Numbered from the stretch's first letter, positions 9,215 through 18,847 are shown. The stretch is 43,655 bases of DNA from Armatimonadia bacterium (GCA_039679385.1 JBDKVB010000102.1:1-43655), one strand, 5' to 3'. Numbers and translations are program-made. Notes: generated by a model not told the origin, from the sequence alone.

Positions 9215-11344
9215 CTAGCCTCCGGCGCGTGGCCGGAGGAACTCGCACCGAAGCTGCAGGGCTGGATCAGAAGGCGCACGCAGCCGGACCTCACGGCCAT
9301 CTTCGCGGACGACGCGGAAGGTACCTTCCCCCTCCCGCCGCACTGAGCGAAGTCCTGTGGTCTGCCCCGGTCGCAGGGGCAAGAGCAAGGTCGCAAAGGT
9401 GATCTGTCCCGCACCCGAACGCGAGTGGCAGACCGTCGTCGCCGGGAACGGCTTGTCGATGACCCGCCAGCCGAGAAGCTCGGGCTCCGTCTGGGCGCTC
9501 ACTGCGCGGACGGTCAGGCCGTCGGTGGTCAGCGGCACAAGCTGCAGGTTCGGCTGTCGTGGGTCGGCCGTGCGCATCGAGAAGTGGTCCTCGCCTAGCT
9601 TCACCTGCAGGCTGTCGAGGTGCCAGCGGACCTCGTAGTTGTGAGGCTTGCCGTCCTTGCTCACCAGTGTGTCGACGACCAGGAAGAGGTCCGGCTTGAG
9701 GAAGAGGACACGCCGATGGTGTCGGGCCGGGTATCCCCATCCCTGGCGGAAGTCGCTGCCCTCACTATAGGGATAGGAGTTTGAGGGACCGGGGAGACCG
9801 TAGGCCTCATCGTACACGCCCGCCGCGTAGTCATAGGCGGGCTTGGTCTTCCAGCGGACGTCGGTCAGCGGCTGATAGGGCATCTGCTCGGGCCTCGGGT
9901 TGGTATACCAGGCCCTGCGCTGCGGACGGTCGTCGACGAGCACGGTATTGTGGGAGAAGGTGTCGCTGCAGTACCGCTGATAGGGCGTGTCGGAGTAGTC
10001 CCAGCGGCCGGGGTCGAAGAGAATCTGGCGACCATAGGCCCAGAGCACCACGCTAAGCTTGTCCTGGTGCACATGGCGGTAGCCGACCGGGCCGAAGTTA
10101 AAACCCAGGTAGTTCGCGGTCGTGCTCCAGTCGGAGCGCATAGCCCCGGCTCCCGCATAGGGAAGGTAGACCGAAGTGTAGGCAGGCGCCTGACCGCGTG
10201 TCCCGCCGGAGGAGATCCAGGCGAAGTCGGAACGCTGCGGGAACAGCTCCGCGGCCTTCGCGAGAGGCCCGGTCACGTCGAGCGGGCGGTTGTCGTTGTA
10301 GGCCGGCATCCTGCGGTCGGGAGCCATGAGCTTGACCAAGTAGGTGTAGGGCTCCTCGGTGCTCGCAACGAGCTGCTCCAGCCCACTCTCCTTCTCGCGG
10401 CCGACCGCCACGGCCAGATCGCGCATGAGCAGGTAGTTCGAGAAGAACTGGTGGTAGCCCGGGCACAGCTCGATGCTCGAGCCATCGGGAAGGTAGCCGC
10501 GCTGCATGTCCGTCACGGCGACCTGGGCGGCGTGACTGCGCCAGTCAGCGGCCTCGGTGAACTCGGGGTACATCACGCCGGAGCTGTACAGTCCGGCCAT
10601 CTCGAAGGTGAGCCAGTTCGAGGTCGCCGAGTGCTTCTCACGCAGGTACCGGGTCTGTTCGAGGGTCGACTTGAGGAACAGGACCAGGTCGTCGTCGGTG
10701 AAGGTCGGCGAGAGCAGGAAGTAGTTGAAGGCCTCAGGCCAGCCGCTGCGCATCCGGATGCCCGTGTGCATCGTGTTCCAGTAGCGCGTGTTCGAGCCGG
10801 GCGGCACCAGGCGCACCCAGCTTCGCAGCAGCTTGACCCACTCCGTCGCGGCGGGCTCCTCTCTGCCGGAGAACCAGTAGCCGGCCCCCAGCGCTCCCCA
10901 GAAGTACATTCGGCCCCAGTTCGCATGGTCGCCGTCGCGCTGCCAGTTGAGGTCACCGTCGGGGAGCCACCACGAAGGGTCGAACTCACCCGCACGATCA
11001 CGGAGGCGTTGGGCCATCGCCAACCCGGCTGAACCGCTCTTCACCTTGCGGTCGATGGCATGGGCGTCGAACCACCAGAACTTGCCCGAACGGTGGCGGT
11101 AGTAGCCGGCCAACTCATGGCGCGCATGGGCGTAGTCCTTCTCGGCTACCGCAGCACGCACCGAGGCGAGCTGCGGCATATCGAGTCGGAAGGCGGCGAA
11201 CAAGTCGGCGTCGGGCAGACGCTCGTCGAGGCCTGGCGCTGCTGCAGCCGACCGTGGCACGGCCAGCGCTGACAGCAGGACCAGGCAGCAAGCAAGCGCG
11301 ATCCCTGCTCTCTCTCGCGGGGCGTCCGAACCGAGGCTTGTCAT
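9215..11344 (-). CDS. Heparinase II/III-like polysaccharide lyase, secreted
   Basis: 709 residues, first gene of the four-gene minus-strand operon. A signal peptide is seen (hydrophobic 14-30, then SAAAA at 32-36). The N-terminal part (about 45-390) matches the heparin-sulfate-lyase N-terminal alpha/alpha toroid, with a Trp-rich strip (FWWF at 89-92, SWWLPDG at 124-130, DLNWQRDG at 131-138), TSNWLTFE at 241-248 including Asn243, and PGYHQFF at 295-301 with the Tyr/His pair expected of the active site. The C-terminal beta-sandwich has HVHQDKLS at 424-431 (His424, His426, Asp428) and the SHNTVLVDD signature at 464-472. Length and layout fit PL12/PL21-type lyases of about 700 residues. Beta-elimination of a uronate-containing polysaccharide is expected; the true substrate is unknown. 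Confidence 0.85.
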   Translation of the reverse strand: MTSLGSDAPRERAGIALACCLVLLSALAVPRSAAAAPGLDERLPDADLFAAFRLDMPQLASVRAAVAEKDYAHARHELAGYYRHRSGKFWWFDAHAIDRKVKSGSAGLAMAQRLRDRAGEFDPSWWLPDGDLNWQRDGDHANWGRMYFWGALGAGYWFSGREEPAATEWVKLLRSWVRLVPPGSNTRYWNTMHTGIRMRSGWPEAFNYFLLSPTFTDDDLVLFLKSTLEQTRYLREKHSATSNWLTFEMAGLYSSGVMYPEFTEAADWRSHAAQVAVTDMQRGYLPDGSSIELCPGYHQFFSNYLLMRDLAVAVGREKESGLEQLVASTEEPYTYLVKLMAPDRRMPAYNDNRPLDVTGPLAKAAELFPQRSDFAWISSGGTRGQAPAYTSVYLPYAGAGAMRSDWSTTANYLGFNFGPVGYRHVHQDKLSVVLWAYGRQILFDPGRWDYSDTPYQRYCSDTFSHNTVLVDDRPQRRAWYTNPRPEQMPYQPLTDVRWKTKPAYDYAAGVYDEAYGLPGPSNSYPYSEGSDFRQGWGYPARHHRRVLFLKPDLFLVVDTLVSKDGKPHNYEVRWHLDSLQVKLGEDHFSMRTADPRQPNLQLVPLTTDGLTVRAVSAQTEPELLGWRVIDKPFPATTVCHSRSGAGQITFATLLLPLRPGQTTGLRSVRREGEGTFRVVREDGREVRLRAPSDPALQLRCEFLRPRAGG

Positions 11345-11515
11345 GGGCGCAACACCCTTACCTTCCGACGGCCGTCAACGCGTCTGGTTCGCCAAGCCGT
11401 CTCACCTGATCACTTCCCCGGCGGGGCCTGTATCCCCTTTCGCGGAAGGCCCTGAGGTCATGAGCGGCGAAGAGGAGAGGAGACTATTCCGTTCGTCTGT
11501 GAGGGAGATGAGACC

Positions 11516-12445
11516 ATGCTCTACCGACCCTTTGGCAAGCTCTCCTGGGAAGTCTCGACTGTTGGTCTGGGGACCTGGAACATCGGGAACCAGTGGGGAG
11601 AGATTGATGAAGCCACCAGTTGTGCCACCGTCCGCGAGGCCTTCGATGCGGGCATCACACTCTTCGACACCGCAGAGTCCTATGGGATCCCGAACGGTCT
11701 CTCCGAGGAGCGTCTTGGCCGGGCACTGTCGGGCTTCCGGCACCAGATCGTGCTCGTGTCCAAGATCGGTCACTGGGGCCAGCGCACGGGCCAGATGGTG
11801 CCCAAGACGACCGTGGACATGATCCGCCTGTGCTGCCACGCCTCCCTGGGGAGACTGCGCACCGACTGGCTCGACGTTGAGCTGTGCCACGAGGGCGACA
11901 TCGAGGACCCGTCGGTATACCTGGACGCCTTCGAGACCCTCAAGCAGGAGGGGCGAATCCGCGCCTACGGGATCTCGACCAACAGCCTGGAGGTCGTGAA
12001 GCGGTTCAACCTTCACGGCACCTGCTCGGTGGTGGAACTGGACTACTCACTGCTGAACCGGACCCCTGAGGCCGATCTTCTCCCCTACTGCGAGGAGCAA
12101 GGGATCGCGGTCCTGGTTCGCGGCCCGCTGGCACGGGGGCTGCTGTCCGGTCGGTACTCGGCGGACACGCGGTTCTAGGACGCCGTCAGCGGCGCCTGGC
12201 ACCAGTCAGACTCGGGCCAGAAGGGCTTCGAGGCGCAGATCAGGCAGGTAGAGGGGCTGAAGTCGGTGGTGGAGGCTGGTGAGCCGATGGTCCGTGCGGC
12301 GCTGGGCTATGTCGTCTCCCATCCGGCAGCGCCCGTGGCGATTCCGGGAGCCAAGTCGCCGCAGCAGGCGCGGATGAATGCGGCTGCCGGGGAACGCCTC
12401 CTGACGGAGGAGGAGCGCACTCGTCTCGCTGCAGCGCTGGGCTAG
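11516..12445 (+). pseudogene. Aldo/keto reductase interrupted by an in-frame TAG
   Basis: The frame opens at ATG 11516 behind GAGGGAGA and runs to a TAG at 12176-12178 after 220 residues. It then continues without frame change for 88 more codons to a second TAG at 12443-12445. The downstream part reads as the normal C-terminus of the family (for example ALGYVVSHP, then VAIPGAKSPQQA, the cofactor-binding loop). The N-terminal part has the full catalytic tetrad: Asp51, Tyr56, Lys83 and His125. The stop removes the last NADP-binding strands and helices, so the short product would probably be inactive. TAG ends many intact genes in this window, so recoding is unlikely; a nonsense mutation or a base-call error are the two explanations. 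If intact, this would be an NADP-dependent carbonyl reductase or sugar dehydrogenase. Confidence 0.85.
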
Positions 12446-12494
12446 TTAGCGGCCGGCAAAGCGCCCGAGCGTGCCTCTGGGGAACCGTCGCGCG

Positions 12495-13649
12495 TCAGGC
12501 CGGGGTGATCTTGCCCAGCACGCGTGGGCCTCGTGCGCCGGTGGCAGAGGGTACGTTCGACGGTCGACCCCGCAGCGTCTCCCAGGCCAGGAAGGCGAAG
12601 GCCATGGCTTCCTTGGCGTCGGCCGGGATTCCGAGCTGGTCACTGAGGATCAGCGGGATCCCGGCTGAAACGCCGATCGCGCCCAGCAGGGCCTGGTTGT
12701 GGATGCCACCACCGGAAGCCACGATCTCCCAGGGACCCTCGCGACCTCGCAGGACCTCGGCGATCGCGTGACCGGTCGCCTGACCGCAGGCCCGGGTGAG
12801 GGTCGCCAGCGTGTCGGCCGGAGACAGATGACCGGCTCGCGACAGGACCGCCGCCACGAAGGCCTCCCCGAACTGCTCCCGCCCGCAAGACTTGGGATAG
12901 GGTCGCGCGAAATACTCGTGGCCGAGGATCGAGGCCAGAAGCGCTCCGTCGACCGAACCGGTGGCGGCAAGGGCGCCGTCTTCATCATAGCCTCGGCCAC
13001 CTGGGAAGAGACGCTGCACCGATAGGTCGAGGGGCATGTTCGCAGGACCGGTATCGAAGGCGATCACGTCCCCCAGGCGGCCCCGCGAGGGCAAGACAGT
13101 GAGGTTGGCGATGCCGCCCAGATTGAGGGCGACGCGGCCAAGGGAGTCGTCCGTGAGGAAGGAGTAGTCGAAGTAGGGCACCAAGGGCGCGCCCTGTCCA
13201 CCGGCGGCCATGTCTCGGACGCGGAAGTCCGAGACCACGCACAGGCCGAGACGCTCGGCCACGACAGCGGGCTCGCCGATCTGGAGGGTCGCAGCCGGTC
13301 GGCCAGGGCCTCCAGGCTGCGGGAGATGCGCCACGGTGTGCCCGTGGCTTCCGATCGCCAGGACCTGATCGGCCTGCACACCTGCTTGCTGGAGGGCCGC
13401 CTTCGCCGCCTCCGAGAGACGTTCGCCGAGAGAGAAGCTGAGGCACGCCAGGTCAGCCGGCGAGCCCTTGCCGCTCGCCAGACAAAGCAACTCCTGCCTG
13501 AACCCCTGGTCATAGGGCTCGGAGACGAAGGCCAGCAGACGGATTCCTGGTCGCGGGTCTCTCGCGGTCAGACCGACTACCGCGGCGTCGATGCCGTCGG
13601 TGGAAGTCCCCGACATCAGTCCGACCAGAAGCTGCTCAGCGTCTGCCAT
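12495..13649 (-). CDS. anmK: Anhydro-N-acetylmuramic acid kinase
   Basis: 384 residues from the ATG at 13649; an upstream extension to 13721 is open but lacks family similarity. The enzyme opens and phosphorylates 1,6-anhydro-MurNAc to MurNAc-6-phosphate, a step of cytoplasmic cell-wall recycling. The ATP-binding signature GLMSGTSTDGID is at 10-21, SHGHT at 101-105, RDMAAGGQGAP at 145-155 with the likely catalytic base Asp146, NLGGIANLT at 176-184, FDTGPAN at 198-204, GRE at 256-258, and ASGGGIHN at 311-318. Length is typical (about 370-390). The only small deviations are His104 where Gln is common and Cys255 where Thr is common in the STGRE motif. It is convergent with the interrupted reductase and divergent from the GH51 gene. 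No murQ or nagZ partner is in the window. Confidence 0.93.
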   Translation of the reverse strand: MADAEQLLVGLMSGTSTDGIDAAVVGLTARDPRPGIRLLAFVSEPYDQGFRQELLCLASGKGSPADLACLSFSLGERLSEAAKAALQQAGVQADQVLAIGSHGHTVAHLPQPGGPGRPAATLQIGEPAVVAERLGLCVVSDFRVRDMAAGGQGAPLVPYFDYSFLTDDSLGRVALNLGGIANLTVLPSRGRLGDVIAFDTGPANMPLDLSVQRLFPGGRGYDEDGALAATGSVDGALLASILGHEYFARPYPKSCGREQFGEAFVAAVLSRAGHLSPADTLATLTRACGQATGHAIAEVLRGREGPWEIVASGGGIHNQALLGAIGVSAGIPLILSDQLGIPADAKEAMAFAFLAWETLRGRPSNVPSATGARGPRVLGKITPA

Positions 13650-13852
13650 CTCGTATCCCCGCGGGTGTGGGTGAGTTCGAAGCAGGCAAGGAGGGCAGGT
13701 TCCCTGTCGTCCTCGCCGCACCTTCGAGGGCAGTCGACGGAAGCCTGCGTCTGGTTGCGAGGTGAAGGTGACTGGAAGGGCAACGTCGAAGACGGCGGCG
13801 TTGTCGGCGTGAACTCTGGCTCTGGGCCTCCGGGGCCTTGGAGGAAGTTACG

Positions 13853-15349
13853 ATGCAGGCACACGTCATCCTGGACAAGGACTACATCATCTCCGACGTT
13901 GACCCCCGCCTGTACGGGGGATTTGCCGAGCACCTGGGGCGTCACATCTACGAAGGCATCTACGAGCCCGACCACCCGACGGCCGACGAGCACGGCTTCC
14001 GCCGGGATGTCATTGAGATGGTCCGCGAGCTCAACATGCCGGTCATGCGCTACCCGGGCGGGAACTTCGTGTCCGGCTACAACTGGGAGGACGGCATCGG
14101 CCCACTGGACCAGCGACCGCGACGGCTGGACCTGGCCTGGAAGACCCTCGAGCCGAACACCTTCGGGACGAATGAGTTCGTGGACTGGTGCCGAGCGGTG
14201 AACTCGCAGCCGATGATCGCGGTCAACCTGGGGACCCGTGGCCCTGAGGAAGCGCGGAATATCGTGGAGTACTGCAACCACCCCAAAGGTTCGGCGTGGA
14301 GTGACCTGCGCCGCAAGCACGGCTGGGAAGAGCCCCATGGGGTGAAGCTGTGGTGCCTTGGCAACGAGCTCGACGGCCCGTGGCAGATGGGCCACAAGAG
14401 CGCGACGGAGTACGGTCGCGTCGCCTGCGAGGCTGCAAAGCTGATGAAGTGGACCGACCCGTCGATCCAGCTCGTGGCCTGCGGGTCGTCAGGTCGCGGG
14501 ATGCCCACCTTCGGCGCCTGGGAGCTGGAGGTACTGGATCACACCTACGACCAGATCGACTACCTGTCGATCCATTCCTACTACGGCAACCGTGATGGCG
14601 ACACGGCCAACTACCTCTCGAAGCCGGACGACATGGGAGAGTTCATTGAGGAGGTCGTGGCCTGCTGCGATGCTGCCGGAGCGCGGCGCAAGTCCCGCAA
14701 GCGTATCATGCTGTCCTTCGACGAATGGAACGTGTGGTTCCACTCCCATGACGCAACCAAGCCTGAGCCCTGGAGCGAGGCGCCACATCTGCTCGAGGAC
14801 CGCTACACAATGGAGGACGCGCTGTGCGTCGGCGGGATGCTCATCTCGCTCATCAACCACTGCGACCGGGTGAAGATCGGCTGCCTCGCGCAGGTCGTGA
14901 ACGTGATCGCGCCCATCATGACGGAGGAGGGTGGCCGAGCGTGGCGGCAGAGCATCTTCTACCCCTTCGCACAGGCGTCGAACCTCGGTCGAGGCACCGC
15001 TCTGCGAGCGCTGACGACCTCGCCGCTCTATGACTGCAAGGACCGCAAGGGCGTGCCGTACCTGAAGCTTGCGGCGGTCCTGGGGCCGGAAGGCGATGCG
15101 GTGACGCTCTTCTGCCTGAACCGCAACCTGACCGAGCCGATGGAGATGACGGTGGACCTGCGGGCCTTCGAGGGGCTGGAGCTGAAGAGCTGGACGGCCC
15201 TGCGGCACGATGACCTGCTCGCCAGCAACAGCGCCGATGCACCTCAGACGGTGGCACCGGCGGCCATGACCGGTGCAAGAGTGGATGGTGGGCAGCTCAC
15301 TGCCTTGCTGCCAGCGGCCTCGTGGAACGTGCTGCAACTGGCAAAGTAA
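13853..15349 (+). CDS. Alpha-L-arabinofuranosidase, GH51
   Basis: 498 residues from the ATG at 13853, preceded by GGAGGAAG at a good distance; the TTG at 13838 in the same frame overlaps this site and is not the start. The family removes terminal arabinofuranosyl groups from arabinans and arabinoxylans with retention. The TIM barrel carries YGGFAEHLG at 21-29, MRYPGGNF at 65-72, the acid/base Glu172 in CLGNELDGPW (168-177) and the nucleophile Glu291 in SFDEWNVW (288-295). The C-terminal beta domain covers about 390-498. No signal peptide is visible and the length is that of intracellular AbfA-type enzymes, so it probably acts on imported oligosaccharides. A strong hairpin follows the stop. 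Confidence 0.93.
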   Translation: MQAHVILDKDYIISDVDPRLYGGFAEHLGRHIYEGIYEPDHPTADEHGFRRDVIEMVRELNMPVMRYPGGNFVSGYNWEDGIGPLDQRPRRLDLAWKTLEPNTFGTNEFVDWCRAVNSQPMIAVNLGTRGPEEARNIVEYCNHPKGSAWSDLRRKHGWEEPHGVKLWCLGNELDGPWQMGHKSATEYGRVACEAAKLMKWTDPSIQLVACGSSGRGMPTFGAWELEVLDHTYDQIDYLSIHSYYGNRDGDTANYLSKPDDMGEFIEEVVACCDAAGARRKSRKRIMLSFDEWNVWFHSHDATKPEPWSEAPHLLEDRYTMEDALCVGGMLISLINHCDRVKIGCLAQVVNVIAPIMTEEGGRAWRQSIFYPFAQASNLGRGTALRALTTSPLYDCKDRKGVPYLKLAAVLGPEGDAVTLFCLNRNLTEPMEMTVDLRAFEGLELKSWTALRHDDLLASNSADAPQTVAPAAMTGARVDGGQLTALLPAASWNVLQLAK

Positions 15350-15379
15350 GGCTGCAACGAGGCTTGGGGAGACAAGCAG

Positions 15380-15416
15380 AAGGGCCGCGTCCGAGAGTGA
15401 ATCGGGCGCGGCCCTT
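15380..15416 (+). terminator. Strong hairpin between convergent genes, probable terminator
   Basis: AAGGGCCGCG at 15380-15389 pairs perfectly with CGCGGCCCTT at 15407-15416, and the stem extends inward by TCCGA/TCGGG (one G-T pair) to a seven-base loop, giving 15 pairs. It lies 30 bases after the GH51 stop and 24 bases before the end of the convergent lyase gene. The T run on the plus strand is short (CTTTGTGTG), so efficiency is uncertain; the hairpin could serve both directions. Confidence 0.7.
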
Positions 15417-15439
15417 TGTGTGCGAAGAGGTGGCTGGAT

Positions 15440-18400
15440 CTAGTGTGCAGCGGAACGCACCAGGCAGCGGCTTCCGAAGAAGAAGCTCTGCCCCGGCTTG
15501 AAGTTCAGCAAGGGCTGGTCGGCGAGAAGGACCGTGCAGCGACCGTTGCCCAAGATCTTGACGCTGTCGATCTCATAGGCACCATCGGGGGCACCACGCA
15601 GGAACAACTGTTGGCCACGTGCTCCGTCGCCCTCAGGCAGGCGGTCGGTGTCGAGCACCACGCTGAAGTGCTCTTGGTCGACGGATACCACTTTGCCCGT
15701 CACCGGGGGCTCCGACACGGCCTTCATCCCGTCCGCGTCGATGCTTGAACCATCGACCAGGCAGGCGGCGTTCTCCGTCGCACCTCGACTCAGGAAGGCG
15801 ACACGACCGCGGAAGGTCAGCGAACCGCAGGTCGTCACGCCCTTGGCGCTCTCGAAGTCACCGACGACGATCAGGTCGTCGAAGCCCTCTCCCTGAACGC
15901 GGACACCTGCGACCTCTCCCCTCTCGGCCTTCGCAGACTCGGAGGATACCGTCAGCGGCTTTGCGCTGCCGTCGGCCGAGATGACACTGACGAAGGTGTT
16001 GCTCGGACCCTCACGACGCACCACCAGGAGGTGCAGGTCGCGGTTTTCCCAGGGGTTGCTGCGATTGCGCAGGCCTGGGGCTGTGAGGTGGAGCAGCTTC
16101 GTTCCGGTCTGCCCGAGCACGTGGACGGTGACACCCTTGCCGGCTTCGCTCCACTGCGCGACCGCGTCGGCGTCGCCGGCGGCGATCTGTTGGCTGCGGA
16201 GCCACTTCGCACCAGCGGTGTCGGTGGCAACTGCGCCTTCGAAGGGCTTCCAGTCTCCCTGCGGAGCGACGAAGTCCTTGCCGGCGCCATGGATCACGAA
16301 GTCATGGGTCTTGCCGCCCGTCACGCGGAAGACGTCGACCACGTAGCGCTTGCCGGGACCGTGGTCGATGAGAGACACCGAGCGCTCATAGCGAGTTGCG
16401 TCCGGGTAGACGGTCTTGGACTCACCCAGGGCGGTCTGGAAGGCCTCGCCGCTGGAGAAGCTGAGCAACTCGGCGCTGGTCCGCCGCTGGGGTTGGCCGT
16501 CAACCAGAACCAGATTGTGGGAGAGGGTGGAGTGGTTCCAGGTTGTGAACTCGTGGCGGGCACCAAGGTAGCCCTGGTCGCTGATGAGTTCGACACCGTT
16601 GTCGTAGTAGATGATGTTGAGCTTGTCATCGTGACCGTGACCGGAGCCATAGGCGCCCGACTTGAAGTACAGGCCGGCTGCGTCCTTGCCTGTGCCTGCC
16701 CGCAGAATCGCCCAACCTACGCCCGGACGCACCGTGCTCGCAGCGGATAGGTCGAGCGGCGTCTCCTTGCTCAGGTCGGCGTTGGGGTCGCGGCGGAAGA
16801 GCGCGTACTCGCCACCTGCCTCGCTGTACTTGCCCTCATACACCCAGGCGAGCACCCGCCGATTCTCCGGCGTGGGATACCAGAAGTAGTTGGTCTCGGC
16901 ATGCTGCTTGGCCGGACGTGCGCCAGAAGCGCTGTCACTGAAGGGTATCCCGGTTCCGTCGGGCATGAGCACCCGCAGGGGCGCCAGGTAGATCTTGCGC
17001 AGGATCGGGTCGCTGAGCAGGTCGAGCTTGTCGTAGCGGTCCGCACCCGTATACTCCGGCGGGTCGGAGTAACCCTGAAGGACCTCCGGGCAGCCGTATA
17101 GCGGTCCCAGGGACATCTGCTCGTAGCTGAAGGTCCCGTCCTCCCAGTGGCCATCGCGCAGGAAGTACTTGCGGATGAAGCCGAGGAAGCCGTCGGGAGG
17201 ACTGACGGCCCACTTGACGGCCTCGTGGTCACCAAGGATCGCCCCGAGCAGGGCGCCGCAGGTCATGGCATAGGGGCCGTCATTGATGCAGCAACCGGCC
17301 GGAGAGGTGGCCGTGAAGAGCCTGACCGCCTCGCGGAAAGCGCCGTTCTCGATCAGCACCTTGTCGGCGTCGCTGAGGCAGCCGCTGTTGTACAGGAGGT
17401 CATAGCAGGTGACCAGTTGGGTGAAGGTCTGGGCATCATGCAGCTTCCAGCCCGAGAGCTTGCCGGACTGGAGGTTGCTGTAGTCGCGGTAGAAGCGGTT
17501 CCAGTCGTGGGCTACGTAACCGGGGTAGACCTCGGCGAGCCGCCGCAGGACCTTGACGGCCTTCTCCGCGTAGGCGCGATCGCCGGTCAGGGCATAGTAC
17601 TTGCCCAGGGCGCCCAGGGAGTCCAGCTTGCAGATGGCCTGGTAGCGAATCCGGCCGCTGATGCGGAAACGTTCACCCTTTTCGTTCTGGTAGAAGGTGT
17701 AGGTGACCCTCTTCCCGAGTGGATTGATGAGGGTCTCGCTACCGTTCTCCGGGTAGTCGGCGCTGGGAAGAACCAGCTCGCAACGTGTGCATTTGATCTG
17801 ATGCGGAGGGAGGTCACGCCAGGCGTAGTCCCAGTTCGCGCCGCACTTGGGGCAGTTCAGCACCCGGATCGGCGTCAACTCGGGGATCCACTCCGCGATC
17901 TGGTCGTCCGGCAGTTGCATCCAGAACTCGGCCCGTCGCTTGAGGTCTGCCAGGACCGCCTGCGCCCAGGGGTACTTCTCGATGTTGGCCTTGGCCCGGG
18001 CGATGTCCGCCTCACGGTACAGCCCGCAAGGGTGCTTCACCTTAGCGGGCGGCTGAGGGGTCCTGTCATAGGCGTCCACAACACCCTCCTTGAAGGTGAT
18101 GTCGTCGAAATAGCCGTCACCCGTCCCGCCTGAGTGACTGTAGGGCAGCACGGTGGCCTTGACGGCGTTCGGCGGGGATGGAAGCACGGCGCGCTTGTAC
18201 TCCCACTTGCCCGAGTCAGGGCACCCAAGCGAGGACACGCCGTCGGGATCGATGCGCTTGCCGTCGGCATCCCAGAACTCCACATAGAAGGAGCAGGCCC
18301 TGCCCGGCGCACACAGGCACCACCATTCCACGGTGTAGTCGGTGTCCGGCTTCACCGGGATGAAGGGACTGCGGAGACCCTCGGCGTCGGTGGCGCTGTC

Positions 18401-18631
18401 GTCGAGGACGTGGAGGGACATCTTGCCGGTATGGGCCTGGGCAGTGGAGAGCTTGATGCCGGTTGAACCGGCTCGAAAGAGCGTCCAGCCCTCGGGGAGC
18501 GCACCGGCTGCGCCTTCCTCAAAGGAGGTCGTGTACAGCGGGGCCGTCTTGACGTCGGCACAGGAAGTCAGGCATAGCAACAGGGAGCAGAGGATCAGGC
18601 CCAGACAGCGGGCTACGAGCGTTCGCGACAT
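15440..18631 (-). CDS. Large heparinase II/III-like lipoprotein lyase with Cys4 cluster
   Basis: 1063 residues, ATG behind AGGAGG. A lipobox (Leu21-Thr22-Ser23-Cys24) predicts lipid anchoring. Residues about 31-185 form a carbohydrate-binding-module-like jelly-roll, with a YTTSFEEG strand and a closing GYFDDITF strand at 173-180. The lyase toroid covers about 195-620 and the beta-sandwich 635 onward, with GSGHGHDDKL at 662-671 (His665, His667, Asp668/669), SHNLVLVDG at 704-712 and a RYVVDVFRVTGG strand further on. Between the binding module and the toroid is a Cys4 cluster: CPKC at 260-263 and CTRC at 281-284, a zinc-ribbon spacing unusual in an exported enzyme. Substrate is unknown, likely a uronate-containing glycan. 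The gene stands alone between a convergent GH51 gene and a divergent CBM9 gene. Confidence 0.8.
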   Translation of the reverse strand: MSRTLVARCLGLILCSLLLCLTSCADVKTAPLYTTSFEEGAAGALPEGWTLFRAGSTGIKLSTAQAHTGKMSLHVLDDSATDAEGLRSPFIPVKPDTDYTVEWWCLCAPGRACSFYVEFWDADGKRIDPDGVSSLGCPDSGKWEYKRAVLPSPPNAVKATVLPYSHSGGTGDGYFDDITFKEGVVDAYDRTPQPPAKVKHPCGLYREADIARAKANIEKYPWAQAVLADLKRRAEFWMQLPDDQIAEWIPELTPIRVLNCPKCGANWDYAWRDLPPHQIKCTRCELVLPSADYPENGSETLINPLGKRVTYTFYQNEKGERFRISGRIRYQAICKLDSLGALGKYYALTGDRAYAEKAVKVLRRLAEVYPGYVAHDWNRFYRDYSNLQSGKLSGWKLHDAQTFTQLVTCYDLLYNSGCLSDADKVLIENGAFREAVRLFTATSPAGCCINDGPYAMTCGALLGAILGDHEAVKWAVSPPDGFLGFIRKYFLRDGHWEDGTFSYEQMSLGPLYGCPEVLQGYSDPPEYTGADRYDKLDLLSDPILRKIYLAPLRVLMPDGTGIPFSDSASGARPAKQHAETNYFWYPTPENRRVLAWVYEGKYSEAGGEYALFRRDPNADLSKETPLDLSAASTVRPGVGWAILRAGTGKDAAGLYFKSGAYGSGHGHDDKLNIIYYDNGVELISDQGYLGARHEFTTWNHSTLSHNLVLVDGQPQRRTSAELLSFSSGEAFQTALGESKTVYPDATRYERSVSLIDHGPGKRYVVDVFRVTGGKTHDFVIHGAGKDFVAPQGDWKPFEGAVATDTAGAKWLRSQQIAAGDADAVAQWSEAGKGVTVHVLGQTGTKLLHLTAPGLRNRSNPWENRDLHLLVVRREGPSNTFVSVISADGSAKPLTVSSESAKAERGEVAGVRVQGEGFDDLIVVGDFESAKGVTTCGSLTFRGRVAFLSRGATENAACLVDGSSIDADGMKAVSEPPVTGKVVSVDQEHFSVVLDTDRLPEGDGARGQQLFLRGAPDGAYEIDSVKILGNGRCTVLLADQPLLNFKPGQSFFFGSRCLVRSAAH

Positions 18632-18847
18632 GGAGGCCTCCTGGTCATTGCGTTTGCCGGGTATTCCCCACTCCCTGCAACCCGGCCTCCCGGCGGTTCT
18701 TGCGCAGGGCCCTCGTTGGTGACCCGTCTGGGAGGTTGGACGCGCGAGCAGGTGGAAGTGTTGCTAGGACTTGCAGCACGCCATCACCCTGGCTGAGGAG
18801 GCTCCGTCACCGGGCCTCTACTGTCTCGGCCGCCCTGGAGACGCCTC

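Noticed and set aside
12176-12178. Recoding of TAG to an amino acid (pyrrolysine or readthrough)
   Set aside because: Many intact genes in the window end in TAG, so it acts as a normal stop; no pyl genes or recoding signals are visible.
17147-18133. Plus-strand frame of 328 codons opposite the large lipoprotein lyase
   Set aside because: Antisense shadow; the lyase frame carries the Cys4 cluster and toroid motifs.
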